DNA of 64,000 bases, from NCBI GenBank assembly GCA_016858145.1, contig JAEHOE010000081.1, positions 248,001-312,000 on the forward strand, in the 5' to 3' direction. The notes beneath the pieces were generated by a model that worked only from the letters and a program-made list of their open reading frames with translations, was not told the origin of the DNA and did no database searches. Both the position numbers and the translations under genes were made by a program. Of the stretch, positions 50,908-63,204 are shown one piece after another. Source of the stretch: Edaphochlamys debaryana. Its lineage: Eukaryota; Chlorophyta; Chlorophyceae; Chlamydomonadales. The number at the start of each line of letters is the position of its first letter. Position 1 is the first letter of the stretch.

Positions 50908-52366
50908 CGTGGTGGGTTCTGGCGGTGTTTTCTTGCAAAGGACCTGGAGCTTGGCAATCAATTTTGCACGCTTGCCCGTTGGCTCCCCAGCACAGCGGCA
51001 GCAGCAGCCCACGTGCGGCCCTGCCCCTACCCCCGTGTCTAGGCGTGGCTCCTGCGCCGCTGTTTGCTCACAACCGACTGACCAGCGTCTCGTAATGCCC
51101 TGTGATGCCACCCCTGGATTGCAAGGTTCTCCATGATGCTGGCCACCGGCACGCTTGCCGCCTTTCCCAAGTGGCGTGATGGACAAGAGCTCGTTCATCC
51201 ATGTGTGCTTGGTCTAGCTAGCATGTTGGAGCGTGGGGATGTGGCCCACTTCTCACAGCAGCAGATCGCCAACTTGATGGTAGGTCCTCTGCGTTCCCAT
51301 GATGCGCATGCTGCAGTTTTGCAGCATCGCATGGCTATCGAGGACTTGATGCTACTGGTCGAACCATGCAAGCGTGAGAGGCTTTGCACGAACTATAGTA
51401 GGCAGTACTAAGGCTTCGCCTGTGTGTGTATGAGAGTGGCGGCGGGGGGTGGATAAGAGCGTGCGTCAAGGGACAGGCTCAGCCCACAGAGAGACACCAT
51501 TGTTACGGCGCAGGCTCGGTCCTTGGGGTGCAGTTTCTTGTCAGGGTGCTACCAAGGAAAGCGTTGGAGTGGTCTGGCGTGGGCTATAAGGCGCAGGATT
51601 TCTTGTGCCGTGTTCTTTAAATGATATCTTGTGGTTTTGTCATGTGCTTGATTCTGTTCACGTGTCCCGGGGACGCACGGTGGCTGTTCGACCTGACACC
51701 GCAACAGGATGCTACATGCTAGATGACGTACGCCTGGTTCACTCAGCCGGTAGGGAACACGGACATTCTTTTGCAGCGCAGGGGTACGCGCGGGCGGACA
51801 AGGGCATGCTTTGTTGACTTCAGGATTGGGCATAGCGCATTTGGCCCATGCGTTGGTGTCAGGACTGGACTTTGCAAATCACGGGCCGGGTGCAGCAGGC
51901 GAACTCGAGCGTTTGCTGGTACCATACTAGGATCGATTGGGGCGCGCATAACGCCCGGGGCGTGATTGTCCCCAAGCGTGGGAAGGGAGCGTACCGGTAT
52001 GTGTAAGCCTGTGAGCGCAGAGTTGATTACAGCCGGGTGCCCGCAGGGGAGTGTTGCAACAGACTCGTCCATTCGTACCTGTAGTATACTCTGTACTGTA
52101 AGGCAGACCTCACCCTAGCTAGCGCCCTGTACAGCACGAGCCCTCCATGCATCCAAAGTCGAAGACCCAAGGCCACAGACCCACCCCGATGCAGTCCCCC
52201 ACCGCCACCGCCCGCAGGCCCGGGCCCCCCGGTACCCCTCCTCTGCGTAAACGTGTCATTCAACAATGCAGCCGTGCAGGGCCAAAATGCTCCTTGTGAA
52301 GGGAGAGCGCTCCGTGCAGCCTCCATGTATGCACCAGCCCCGGCCCCGGAGCCGCCTGCGCCCATC
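50908..52366. other. Gene-poor interval matching 5252-6480 and 13970-14218
   Basis: Copy 2 counterpart, with the junction of the two copy-1 segments near 52030-52090. That junction marks where about 7.5 kb present in copy 1 is absent. The ATGCTGCA hairpin near 51308 is conserved. No coding region supported. Confidence 0.5.
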
Positions 52367-54468
52367 CTACTTGCGCCCCGCAGCCCCCGTCCTCGCACTC
52401 GAGGCCCATCGAACCGCCTTTCCCACCGCCTCCCTCACCCGGCGGAAAGACCTGCTGCACTTCTCGGCCTCCGCCTCGGCCTGCACCCACGCCTGCACGT
52501 CTGCCCGCCACCCCGCTCGCAATGTGGTGCTGCGGGCCGCCTCCGCCGCCGCGGCCCAGTCCACATCGCCCACGGCCCGCCGCAGCCAGCGAAGCGCCGG
52601 CAGGGGCGCCCTGACCGAGATTGCCTTGCCGACCAGCGCCTTCCTCTCCTGCCGTGTGCCCCACAGGGGCAGGCCCAGGCGCCGCAGGGCTTCCAGGGTC
52701 GGCAGGTCTCCAAAACCAGCCGCCAGGAGGTACGGGTGGTTGTGCGAGTGGAAGGCCGCCTGCGGAACGGGGTGGTAGCAGGGAGGCAGGGAGGTTGCAG
52801 TAAGAGGGTCGGCTCTGAGGAGAAGACGGGAGAATGGGCATCAATGCAGGGTCAGCAAGGCAATGTAAGAGGCTAGGTGCGGAACATGATGGCGGGAAGT
52901 GGGCGGGGCCAAGGTGGTGCGACCAGAAGCAGGGAGGGGCAGAATCGGAGGGGCGGTCAGCACTGGCATGGCACTACCGGTACCCTGCATCAGGCACGGC
53001 CGCACCTGCACGTCCGCGCCCCACTCCGCCAGCAGCTCGAGCACAGCCACGCAGCCGCCCCCGGCAGCGCTCAGCCAAAAGTCTGAGCCGAAGCCCACGC
53101 CACTCTCGCGCAGCCACGTCACCAGCTCCAAGCTCCCAGACCGGACGGCCGCATCGAAGGCCCCGGGCCCCGCCGCTTGCAGCGTTTTAGCCCCGCACGC
53201 CTCCAGCGCCCAGCTTGCGGTCTCCACGCTCCCGGAGGTGCACGCGAAGGCCAGCATATCCTTAGGCGGGGGCAGCTTGCAGTCCGTGGCGTGCAGCACC
53301 CTCAGCACCTCCGTGTGGCCCTGCCCTGCAGCCTGGCGGTAGACCCTCAGGTCTGTGGGCCGCAAGGCCCGGGAGAGCAGCCAGCGAAGGGCGTCGGCCC
53401 GGCCGGCCCTGGCCGCTGAGTCGACTGCGGAGGCGTCGGCCGGGAAGCCCATGCCCTCCACCAGCAGGGTCAACCGGGCGAGGGCGTCGGGGCAGGAGGC
53501 GGCGGCTGCAGCGATGGACTCCCGGCTCTGCACAGAACCCTGTGCGTTGGGAAAGGGTGATACAAGCGCCTCGGAAGCAAGGAGCGAGCCATGCAACAGG
53601 TCCCACTGCGGCGATGGTCTCTCAACCCCACAGCGTAGAGCACCACCACTTCCATAAGGCCCCTGTAACGGACGTTTGCTACCGCCTGCCCTTACCCCAC
53701 CTGCTCCAGCAGCCACGCCACCTTGGCCGCCCAGTCGGGGGTGGGGCTGCGGGCGGCGGCAGCGGCAGCAGCGCGCAGCATGCTCTGGTCGCCGCCTGCT
53801 CCATCTCGGTACAGCTCCTGAACGGTTCCCAGGTCGCAGCCCTCCGTCGCTGCACTCAGCAGGTCTGCCATTGGAACGTCCCCGCTGGGGCCCGGGGGCG
53901 CCTTGCGCAGGAGGGCCCGCATGAGCTCCGGGTGGCCCCCGAGCGCAGCGGAGGTCACGCACCCCTTGCTCCACGCGCACCCCTGCTCCAGGAGCCACTC
54001 GCAGATCTCGGCACTCCCGCCCTTGGCGGCGGCTGTAAGGAGGCTCTCGGCTGTGTAGGGTCCATCCAGCAGGCAGCCCCGCTCAGCAGCAAGCCAGCGG
54101 CACACGTGCAGCTGGCCGGCGGCAGCCGCTGCCACCATCACCTCCACGGTCGGGCACAGCCCCGTCGCCGCCAGCGCCACCTTCAGGTTCGTCACATCCC
54201 CGCTGGCGGCAGTCAGGCACACCAGCTGCCGTCGACGCTTGAGGGATAGCGTGCGGCAGGGTGCCGGGGCGGACCAGTGCGCGGCGAAGGCCGCAGGCGG
54301 GGAGGGCTGCGAGAGCCGCACCACGATGTGCTTCTGGAGCCCCTCAGCGGTAGCACGGCTCACGAGTCGCAGGTTGCAAGCTACGTCGTAGGGCGGCAGG
54401 AAGCTCGCGATGTGGCCGAGGATGTCTGCACAAAAGACGCTCTCGAGCGCATCCAGAGTTGCGGCCAT
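52367..54468 (-). CDS. F-box-like/ankyrin-repeat protein (copy 2 of an intact pair), three exons
   Basis: Exons 54468-53701, 53539-53006 and 52759-52367 (768, 534 and 393 bases) join in frame to 564 residues. It is the duplicate of 14219-16287 with all splice sites conserved and one codon fewer in exon 3 (VRWAS against LVRWAS). Differences are scattered substitutions, for example GSAEICEWLLEQG here against GHAEVCEWLLEQG. The F-box-like N-terminus (ADILGHIASFLPPYDVACNL) and the ankyrin-like core are intact. Two full-length open copies after duplication suggest retained function. The biochemical role is inferred from architecture only. Confidence 0.8.
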
Positions 54469-55990
54469 GTCTGCTATCAATAATGCGACAACACGTGTGA
54501 GATCCTGCAGAGCCAGGCGAGGGCAGCTATTGGTGGCCCGCGTTCGTAGACGGTTCCTCTTCTACTTCTCGGCTAGTACACGACCTCCTTGCTTCGCACA
54601 GCGCGTACCCAGAGAGGTGCAAGAAATGGGTTATTAGGCCTCGCGCCAAGTTGCCAGGACGAATGCGGATGCACTATCTGGTAGCGGGGTATCTGGCAGC
54701 TGCCCCATGCTCCTGGATTCACGTCTGAGCCTGGTCTGAGCGTGTAAGCTGCGCAACATTGGGGCTTGCCTCCTTTGGGGGAGATGGATGTGGGGCTGGG
54801 GTCCACGCGTGTCAGGGGCGGCGGAGCCCGGCGGCCAAGGAGGCAGGCGAAGGGGACCGCGAATCGACCCCGTCCCCAGTCCCCCCAGTTCCCACCAGTG
54901 ACCAATCTACCTGGCCGCCGCCTCTCCAGTCTGATCCTGGTTATCGCCTTTGTCGTGAGTGTCCCCCAGGCCCGTCTGACATCAACAGAGCCGGCAGACT
55001 GGGCAGAGGCATCACTTAGGACCGCCTGTTGTGACCGGCCGAGCCGCTCACGGCCTCGGTCTCCTGGGCAGTGGAACAAGTCTGGGGGCGAACGTACGAT
55101 TCCTGCTATTCGTGGCACTGTTGTGGCCCTCTGTGGTAGAGCGCACACAAGTCAGCTGGCAGGGTCTGACCCAACGAGCTGGATACCCGCCAAGAAGCAT
55201 ACGTACATCAGCACTACGGCAGCTCCCTTGCAGCAGTTCGCGCCAAGCCCTTTCAGGCTCTTCCGCCCAGCATTCCGGCGGGCCTTGCCCCTACCCCAGC
55301 AAGCGCCCTGTACATCTCCCACCGTCTCGTATCGCATGCGCCCCCGAAGCGGACCGCTATCCCCTGAAGTGCCCCTCCCCAACACAGAGCACACAACCAG
55401 CCTCCAGCCCACCTAACACCCCGTGGCCTACCTGCTCCTTGCCCCAAGCCTAGACCTACTGCATGCCTCCAAGCCCCGGCCATATGAGAATAGCCCCACT
55501 GCCCTGGCCTGGGCATCGCCGCCGGCGCCAGCACGACAAACAGCACGCGTCTGAAGCCCTTTCCGTCCTCATCGTACAGACCGCACGATGCTGCTGCCCT
55601 TACCAAGCCATCCGTGCGTCCAGGCCTACAGTTCCGCCAACCCCTAAAGCCGAATCCAGTGTGGGTGAGCACACCCCTCCCCCTACGTTGCACGGCCCCT
55701 GTGAGTACAGTGACCCCTCCCCCGTCCAAGTGCGGGGCCCCTCCCTCCTAGCCTGAGACAGCCCCGCACCGGAGGGCTAGAGCCCCCCCAAGCTCCGTAC
55801 TCCTCACTCCCGCTCCCACTCCTGACGCTGCCATAAGCCGTGCCGTGCAGTATCCTCGCCACATGCCCCGAGCGCCCTTACAAGCACCCGTCATCGTGCT
55901 CCGCGTCCTCCCGACCCCACGGACCTCAACCGTCAACCCCCCTCCGCCTCTTGCTTGACCTCGGCCTTGCCTGCACCCACCCCACCCCTT
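54469..55990. other. Intergenic stretch, counterpart of 16288-17832
   Basis: Aligns with copy 1 apart from small indels that break reading frames; no gene or RNA feature supported. Confidence 0.5.
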
Positions 55991-57944
55991 TCAGAGCCCG
56001 GCTGCCCACCCTCTGAGGCCCCTGCACCGCGGCGGCCCGGTTCGGCTCCCCCACGCAGCCACCGCCCGCTGCAGCCAGCCCCGCGCCGGCACAGGCGCCT
56101 CTCCGGATGCCATGTCGACCAGCGCCTCCCATTCCTGCCGTGTGCTGCCCAGGGGAAGGCCCAGGAGCCACAGGGCCTCCAGAATCAGAACGTCCCCGCG
56201 CTTGGCCGCCGTGACGTACGGGTATGCGAAAGGCGAGGTGTCCTGAGGGCAGGGCGAGGGTGGGGTGTTTGAAGCTGAGAAGCGGGATCACGTCGCCGGT
56301 GAGGGAGCGAAGTAGGGTGGGGGCGGGGTTCAAGCCACGGGGCCGTGACAGCTGGGAACGGCGGACGAGAGGAGCCTAAGCTGTGCACGTCCGTACCTCC
56401 GGGTCCGCGTCGCCCCCCGCCAGCAGCTTGAGCACAGCGCTGTAGCCGCCCCGGGCAGCCGAGTCCCAGGGATCGTGGTCGGGCCCCACGCCCCTCTCCC
56501 GCAGCCACGTCACCAGCTCCAGGCTCCCGGAGCGGAGGGCTGCATCGAAGGGTGAGGGAACCGGCGGCTCATCCACCGCCGCACCGAGCGCCTCCGCCCC
56601 AAACGTCTCCACCACCCAGCGGGCCGTCTCCACGCCCCCGGAGGTGCACGCATGGAGCATCAGATCCCGAGGCGGGAGCAGCTCGCAGCCCGCGGCGTGC
56701 AGCGCCCTCAGCACCTCCGTGTGGCCCCGCTCCGCAGCCCACCGGACTGCCGCCATGCGCTGTCCGATGACGGCTACGGCAGTTGGCCGGAAGCCGCGGG
56801 CCAGCAGCCAGCGCATGGTGTCGGTCTGCCCCTCCTCGATTACTGCGTCGACCGCGGAGGCGTCGAGCGGGAAGCCCATGCCCTCCATCCACCAGCAGGG
56901 TCAGCCTGGCGACGCCGTCCGGGCACCTTGCAGCGGCGTCGCAAGCCCTGTGGGACCCAATTGCGCCCTGCGGGACGGACAGAACGAGGAGAGGGTCGTG
57001 AAGGGATAGTAATGGATCGCGAGGTGGCCTCCGTCGCCTTCATCGTGCGGCTTGAACATCGTTGACGTAGCGTAGCAGTGGCCTCCAGAAGTCCTCGTGT
57101 GTGTTCCCGCCAGCGCACAGCCGCAAAGCGTCCTTTGTGGTTGCCCTTTCCCCTAAAGCCTCACCTGCTCCAGCAGCCACGCCACCTTGGCCGCCCAGTC
57201 GGGGGTGGGGCTGCGGGCGGCGGCGGTGACAGCAGAGCGCCGCACACGCTCCCAACCCACACCGGCAGATCCCTCCACAGCCCCTTCTCGGTACAGCTCC
57301 TGGAAGGTTCCGAGGTCACAGCCCTCCGCCGATGCGCTCAGCAGGCCTTCCGTGGAAGCTATTCCGCTGGGGCCCGGAGGCGCCTTGCGCAGGAGGGCCC
57401 GCATGAGCTCCGGGTGACCCCCCTTCGCGGCAGAGATGACACACTCCTCGCTCCACGCGCACCCCTGCTCAAGGAGCCACTCGCACACCTCCGCATGGTC
57501 GCCCTTGGCGGCGGCGGCGAGAGGGCTAGTGGCCGGAAACGGTCCCTCCAGCGGGCAGCCCCGCTCTGCCAGCCAGCGGCACACGTGCAGCTGCCCGGCT
57601 GCAGCGGCGGCCGCCATCAGCTCTGCGGTCGGGCACAGCCCCGTCGCCGCCAGCGCCACCTCGAGATTCGCCACATTCCCGCTGGCGGCGGTCAGGCATA
57701 GCAGCTGCATTCGGCGCTTGCGGGAGAGGGAATAGCAGGCGTGCTTGAGCCAGAGGGCGGCGATGGCATGAGGTGGGGTTGGCTGCGAGAGCTGCACCAT
57801 GGTGTGCTCCCTGAACTGCTCAGCGGTAGAGCGGCTCACGAGTCGCAGCGTGCAAGCGATTTCGTTCGGCTGCAGGAAGGTCGCGACGCGGCCGAGGATG
57901 TCTGTGCTGAACACCCTCTCGAGCACATCCGGGCTTGCTGCCAT
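55991..57944 (-). pseudogene. Ankyrin-family gene broken by a 4-bp insertion (copy 2 of 17833-19824)
   Basis: Exons 57944-57165 (780 bases), 56967-56397 (571) and 56242-55991 (252) correspond to 783, 567 and 252 in copy 1. The extra four bases in exon 2 are a tandem duplication at about 56886-56893 (LLVEGMG segment) that shifts the frame and leads to an early stop at about 56569. Splice sites and the start codon are conserved, and the exon 1 product is otherwise intact. If the insertion is real, the protein loses most of the second ankyrin block and all of exon 3. Exon 1 differs considerably from copy 1 in its middle third (HVCRWLAERGCPLEGP version), which suggests gene conversion with another family member. 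Confidence 0.75.
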
Positions 57945-59622
57945 TTTACGAAGCTATGTTATGGTGCAGTGTATGGCTGAATGACGAAGATCCCTCACCT
58001 TCCGCGAGCACGCCTATGTCGCTGGCTTCCCGCCCAAACGCGTTGGCTCGCTTTGATCCGGGCTTCCTCCAGTCGCAGGCTCTCTGCTGCCACAGGCTTT
58101 TGCTGTATAGTATGGCTCAGTCTATGGCTCTGCCCCGCGCCCTCCCCTGTATTGCGCCCCGGACACGCCGTGCAGGGCCGTGAATTCCCCGAACCCTTGC
58201 CCCCCTTGCCCCCCTTCACAGGTAACTTTCACAGGCTTTTTGCATCGGCCTACGAAATGCGATGCCACGACTCCGCGGCACTACGCCCCGTTGTCTATAA
58301 TAACCCCTTGCCCCCGCCGCCTCGGCCTCTCCAGGACACAACCCACAACCCTTGCCCGCAAGCCAGGTGCCCGTGACCGACAGGCATACCTTGCCCTCAA
58401 GATCGAACAGGCTTGCTCTTGACACCGAACCTCCTCGAAGGAACTGCCGGCATCTCGAGCTTCTTGTGCAATCCGGACGTGTCGCCGCGCGCGAGTTGCT
58501 GCCGTCCTCAACCCCCGGGACCCCAACCGCCCCAATGAAGACCAGCGCCCTACATCGGTGCCTGCAGGTTCCTCAGGTGCCGCTGCCCTTGCCAGCTCGC
58601 CTGCAGCTGTGCGTGCCTTCTCTGCTGGTGTTCTACACAGGGCCTATGCGCACGGTCCCCAGCTGGCCGCCCACAGGTCTGCGTAGTTCGCGACCACGCC
58701 CTACGCCCCTCCACCAAGCGCTACGCTTCGTTGATGTCTTCTATCCCCAGCTGGCGTCTTCCCCAAGGCAGTACGGGGCGCCGGTCACGGGCTAGCGCAC
58801 ACACCATCACGGCCGGGACAGCTGGCCGTCAGGGCAGGCCCGGGAGCTGACTCATGCTTCCAGAGGAGGGTCACCCCCACCTCAGCCTTCATCCTGCACC
58901 CTGCGTGTGTCTATGCCTGCATGTGCCGATGGCACCGCACTGTCCCGGCTCTCCCAGCCCCACTAGCGTCCTGCACCCCGCATGCGCCCCTAACAACAGA
59001 AGCGAGCCGCTGTCCACATGGCACCGCTAACCAGGCTCAACCCCGAATCGAGCTCCACCAACTGCCGCACAACCCTGGACCCCGGGCCCAGGTCCCCGCC
59101 TCCACGCAACGCGGCTCCAGCCGCAAACCGCCAGCCTCGCTGTGCGAGCTCCATCCTGTCACCCCGTGCTCCCACCCCCAAGGCCGCACCCTGTCCTGAA
59201 CTCCTGCCGCCCTAGCTCCGCAACCTTCCATTGTGGCGCCGCAGGTCTGCCGTTAACCCCCCGCCCTCGCCCTCCCTCCTGCCCTTTGCCTTGCTGACGC
59301 CCGAACTGGCGCAAGCCCACCGCGCATCAGCCCGTTCCGGCGCACGGCACCGAGCAGGGCTGCGAGTCCAAGACCCCGGTCGCGGTGGGGCTAATCCAAC
59401 CTGCGCTCCATCCGCAAGGAGAGTTTCCGCCACAGCGCTTTTCATACGACTTCGGTGGTGCCCACGGTCAACCGCTCCCTGTGCGTAGAGCAAGCACGCC
59501 GTCGGGAAGCCTCCGTAAGTCCGCTGCCGGGGTCCGCGCTCGTGCATGCAGCCCTCAGGCCCAGCGGAGCCCACGTCCGGCCCGGGTCCAGGCCCAGGCC
59601 CAGGCCCACGTTCAGGGGCCCA
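57945..59622. other. Intergenic region to the right edge of the duplication and the elongin C 3' flank
   Basis: Up to 59310 it matches 19825-21072, with an insertion near 58180-58310 that includes three repeats of CCCCCTTG-like sequence. From 59311 it is single-copy and presumably contains the 3' untranslated region of the elongin C gene. No other gene supported. Confidence 0.5.
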
Positions 59623-60430
59623 TTACGTGTCCAGGAAGTTGGCGGCCATGAGCAGCTCCAGAGCGATCTCCGGAGCGACCTTGAACTCGGGAATGTTCTT
59701 GGTGGTACTGAGGTTGGAGGGGGGCGGCCGGGGCGGAGGGCGCAGTAAGGGGCAAGGTTGTGGGTGGACAGGCGCTAGCAGGGCCTGTAGCCATGTGAAG
59801 CCAACGGGAATGTTCTGGGTGGTACTGAGGCGGGGTTGTGGGGGCGTGGGGCGGAAGGCGCAGTCGTGTGCGTGGGGAGGTTGGGGCGCAAGCCGGCTGG
59901 GCGGGGCGGTGTGGCGGCCGAAACAGCCATGTAGGCCTGATCTGAAGCCTGGGGCAACCTAGCTCCTCAGCCGCAGATGGCTCGGAGAGGCTGCGTAGGT
60001 GCACAAGCACGACCCGCGTGGGGCGCCGCAGGCCTCCCCCCTCGGGAGCCCCTGCCTCGTTCCGTAGCCTGCTGGCCTTTGCCTCCATCCCCCTGTCGTG
60101 TACTGTGCACTGCATGCTCACGAGTTCTGGTACCGCAGCTTGTAGTAGAAGTACTGGCAGACCTTCTCCAGGATGGGAGTGGAAATCTCGGGGAACTTGA
60201 CCTCCCCCAGCTCCGTCTCCGTGAAGCTGCCTGCATGCGGCCAAGCCCCCAGACGCTGTCATGACTGCCCAAAACGGAGATTGTGGGTACAGGGGAGAGC
60301 TGGGGCACGCCGCGGACACACCTTGAGAGCTCAGCATGTTCCGGATGGTGTTGGACACGCAGGCCGCCTTGTAGTCCACGATAAACTCATATCCCTCCGC
60401 TGAGACCAGCTTCACCGTCTGCTTGGGCAT
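59623..60430 (-). CDS. ELOC: Elongin C (SKP1/BTB-fold adaptor), three exons
   Basis: Exons 60430-60322, 60230-60122 and 59707-59623 (109, 109 and 85 bases) join in frame to 100 residues with GT-AG introns. The product is a full-length elongin C: an N-terminal strand VKLVSAEGYEFIVDYKAACV, the helix NTIRNMLS, the central EVKFPEISTPILEKVCQYF and YYKLRY, and the C-terminal signature APEIALELLMAANFLD. Elongin C bridges cullin-2/5-type ubiquitin ligases to BC-box substrate receptors and, with elongins A and B, takes part in transcription elongation complexes. It is the first single-copy gene to the right of the duplication. The assignment is secure; expression is not addressed. Confidence 0.93.
59801..59835 (-). 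repeat. Duplicate of the elongin C intron 2/exon 3 junction
   Basis: A near copy of the exon 3 start (CTCAG acceptor followed by TACCACC and AACATTCCCG) lies about 110 bases upstream of the true one, inside intron 2. It reads for only about ten codons before losing homology, so it is a decoy acceptor or a scar of a local duplication. Confidence 0.6.
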
Positions 60431-60855
60431 TGTTCACGCCTGCTCACGGTAATGGCCCAGCCCCGGCCCCGCGCGCGTCCGCAGGGTGCGAGCTGTTTGC
60501 TCTCTGTGTTGCTGGGGAGACTTGTCGCAATAGTGTTTGTGGACCAGAGGGGGCCTGTCCCGTCCGCGCGTCTCTCAGCAGCTAAGAGTGTGTGTCGCTT
60601 CTGCCTGGGCCCTGGCCTGTATGCTGGTTTGCTATTCCCTCGTTATACTGGAGGTTGGTGGGGGCCCGCGGTGTGGACGCGAGAGCCCTGCGGGATTGGG
60701 GTACATCGTTCAGGCCCTGAAGTTGGCCCCTGTGCGCAAACACCTCCCCCCATAACATTCTCACCTTCGCTTCCTCAGTGCACGTTACAAGGCATCACTC
60801 GTTACCAATACCAGCGGACCGCACCAAGCCGAACTCCATCCACACCAGAAGGAAT

Positions 60856-63204
60856 ATGGACGCTGTGGAGCGCCTTCTCGGGCGCCGCTGGGAGAATGTT
60901 AGCCCGGCGACGTTCCTCAAGTTCGGGAACCTGTGAGTGCGGCTTGCGGAGGGATTCTGAGTATCACGCGACACGGTGTCCGGGCGGGCGCTGGGCTGCC
61001 CGCTGCCGCCCACAGCCCACGCTCTACGTAGCTGACGCTGTGGCTTGGTGCCGGGCGCGTCCGCTGGGGCGTGGGCCTGGCAGGGCCCAACTGAAGCTGA
61101 GGATCTCGGACATGCCCTGTTTTACCCTGGCCCCCACAGGGAGCGGCCCATCCAGGTGTACCTCCAGCGCGTGTACGCCACGCTAGCGGTGGCTCTGGCC
61201 ATTTCCGCTGTGGTGAGCACAAGCTTCCTGGTCACAGGGTGGGGCTAGGGCTAGGCTGGATATGCTACGTCTGTCGCGTACGTCCTGGATGCTTCCGGGG
61301 ATGGCTTCGGCGTGTCGCCTGCGCGCCCCGCCCCGACCCTGGGGTTTCCTGCCTGGGCTGCCATGAGTCCCCGCTCATACCCTGTATCCCACACCCTTAA
61401 AGCCGGCGCCTGCAGACCTCACCTGACCCAACTGCTTTGCCACCCTCGGCAACCCACACCCCCGGCCGAGTCCCGTACCTGACCTCAGCATGCAACCCCT
61501 CTCTGCCGTACCCTACCAACCCCCACCTCGCCCTTCCTCCCCCCCTGACCTGACAGGGCTGCCTGATGGACATCCAGTACCACATTGCGGGCCTGATCAC
61601 CTACCTGGGCGCGTTCGGCTGCCTCATAGGCCTCAGCTTCACGGCCTCCACACCCGCCACGCTGGTGAGTGCGCGTCCCCGGGGGCGGAGGGCTGTGGGG
61701 CATCAGGGGCTTTACGGCTGCTCCCTGGTCTCCAGACCAGGGCTCAGGGAGCGCCTGGGGGGCGGAGGGCTTTTAGAGGGGCTTTGGGAGGCCCTTGTGC
61801 TCGAACGGCATCACTCCTGACCGGGCTCAGGGATTGAATCAATCCGCGGAGTGAAGGTATCCACCGTCCCCCGCCCACACACCATTGCTCCCCCTCCACC
61901 TCCCCCAACCCCCACAGAACAAGCGCTACGCCCTGCTGGCGGGCTTCGCCTTCTGCCAGGGCGCGGGCCTGGGCCGCCTGGTGGGGCTGGCGGTGCAGCT
62001 CAACCCGGGGCTGCTGCTGACGGCCTTCATGGGCACCGCCGCCATCTTCGTGTCCTTCACGCTGGTGAGGCGGTTGCTGGGCGGTGCTTGGGAGGTGGTT
62101 GGTGGCTGGGTGGTTGGCGGTTGGGTGGTTGGGACTTGTGGGGTGGTTAGTTAGAGTGGGGGTGGGGAGTGCGGGTTCGGGCGGGCTGGTGGGGGGCACG
62201 ATGCGGCTGCGGGAGTCGGAGCACTGGCGTGGCGGCTCACGGGGCGGGGAGGGGCCCGGGGCTGTGGCCGGGCGCAGCAGTCCTGCGCCGCAGTCCAGCG
62301 TGGCAGCAGCGTCGCTGCACCGGGGCCGTTGTTTCGGCCGACCCTTGTCTCCCGTCACCCCTCCCTCAACCGCGCTCCCCGCTCCCGTCCCCCTCCAGGC
62401 CTCCCTGCTGTCGGCCCGGCGCAGCTTCCTGTTCCTGGGCGGCTGGCTGGCCAGCGCCATCTCGTGCATGTTCGTGCTGAGGTGGGGACTGCGGCGTGGG
62501 GTGGACGGGGTTGGGTGGTGGCGGCCCTGAAGGGAAGGACTCGGGAGGGTTCGGGAAGAGGGGTAGACACCTGTGGCTGGTGTCACCCTGCGGGCCGACG
62601 ACCCCCACCTCCACCTGCCCCATTCCCAGTTCGCTGTTCACCGCTGCCCCGACCTTGCTCACCCCTCCTGACCCCCCTTCCCCTACCCCTCCCCCGCCCC
62701 CTTCTCGCCGCCAGGCTGGGGTCGTGGCTCATGGGCGGCCGCGGCCTGGGCTTCGGTCTGGAGCTGTACGGCGGGCTGATGGTGTTCAGCGCCTACGTGC
62801 TGTTCGACACGCAGGTGTGTTTATGTGTGTATGTGTTTGGGGTGGGTTTTACGGGGGCGGAAGGGGGTGGGAAGAGGAGGCGGTGCGGATTGGGGGCAAT
62901 GGAGGGAGGTGCAGGGAGGGGGCGACATGCGCAGGTCCTGCCTACCTGTGGGTCGGCTGAGCCGCGCCCATCCGCCTCGCCCTCTCCTTCTCCCCGCCTG
63001 ACGCCCTTGCCGCCCCGACCTTCCCACCCTCCCCAGCTCATTGTGGAGAAGGCCTCCGCTGGCTACACCGACCACGTCAAGGCGGCCCTGGACCTGCTGG
63101 TGGACGTTGTGGCCATCTTTGTGCGCGTGCTGGTCATCCTCATGAAGAACCAGGCGCAGAAGCAGGAGCGCGAGCAGCGCCGCAGGAAGGAGCGCCGCGA
63201 CTAG
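60856..63204 (+). CDS. BAX inhibitor-1/TMBIM family membrane protein, seven exons
   Basis: Exons 60856-60932, 61140-61212, 61557-61664, 61918-62064, 62399-62481, 62715-62814 and 63037-63204 sum to 756 bases (251 residues) with consistent phases and GTGAGT-type donors. The N-terminus is soluble (MDAVERLLGRRWENVSP). Six to seven hydrophobic helices follow (for example HIAGLITYLGAFGCLIGLSF, TAFMGTAAIFVSFTL, GLELYGGLMVFSAYVLFDTQ). The sequence VFSAYVLFDTQ, split from LIVEKA by the last intron, matches the family's conserved Asp region that senses pH and gates calcium leak. The tail is highly basic and charged (KQEREQRRRKERRD), as in BI-1. The family resides in the ER membrane and suppresses cell death and ER stress. 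The ATG chosen is the first that opens the exon 1 frame. Confidence 0.92.

Larger units (their letters stand above)
32402..59310. repeat. Segmental duplication, copy 2 (interrupted by element 2)
   Basis: Matches copy 1 (1005-21072) in the same order and orientation. The copy-1 run around 1905-1912 (CACACCCCATGG) is split here by element 2, with CCCA on both sides of the insert. Copy 2 lacks the equivalent of about 6490-13970 and has a purine tract of different length, a short extra ankyrin fragment (49580-49627) and a 4-bp insertion in one ankyrin gene. Confidence 0.85.
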
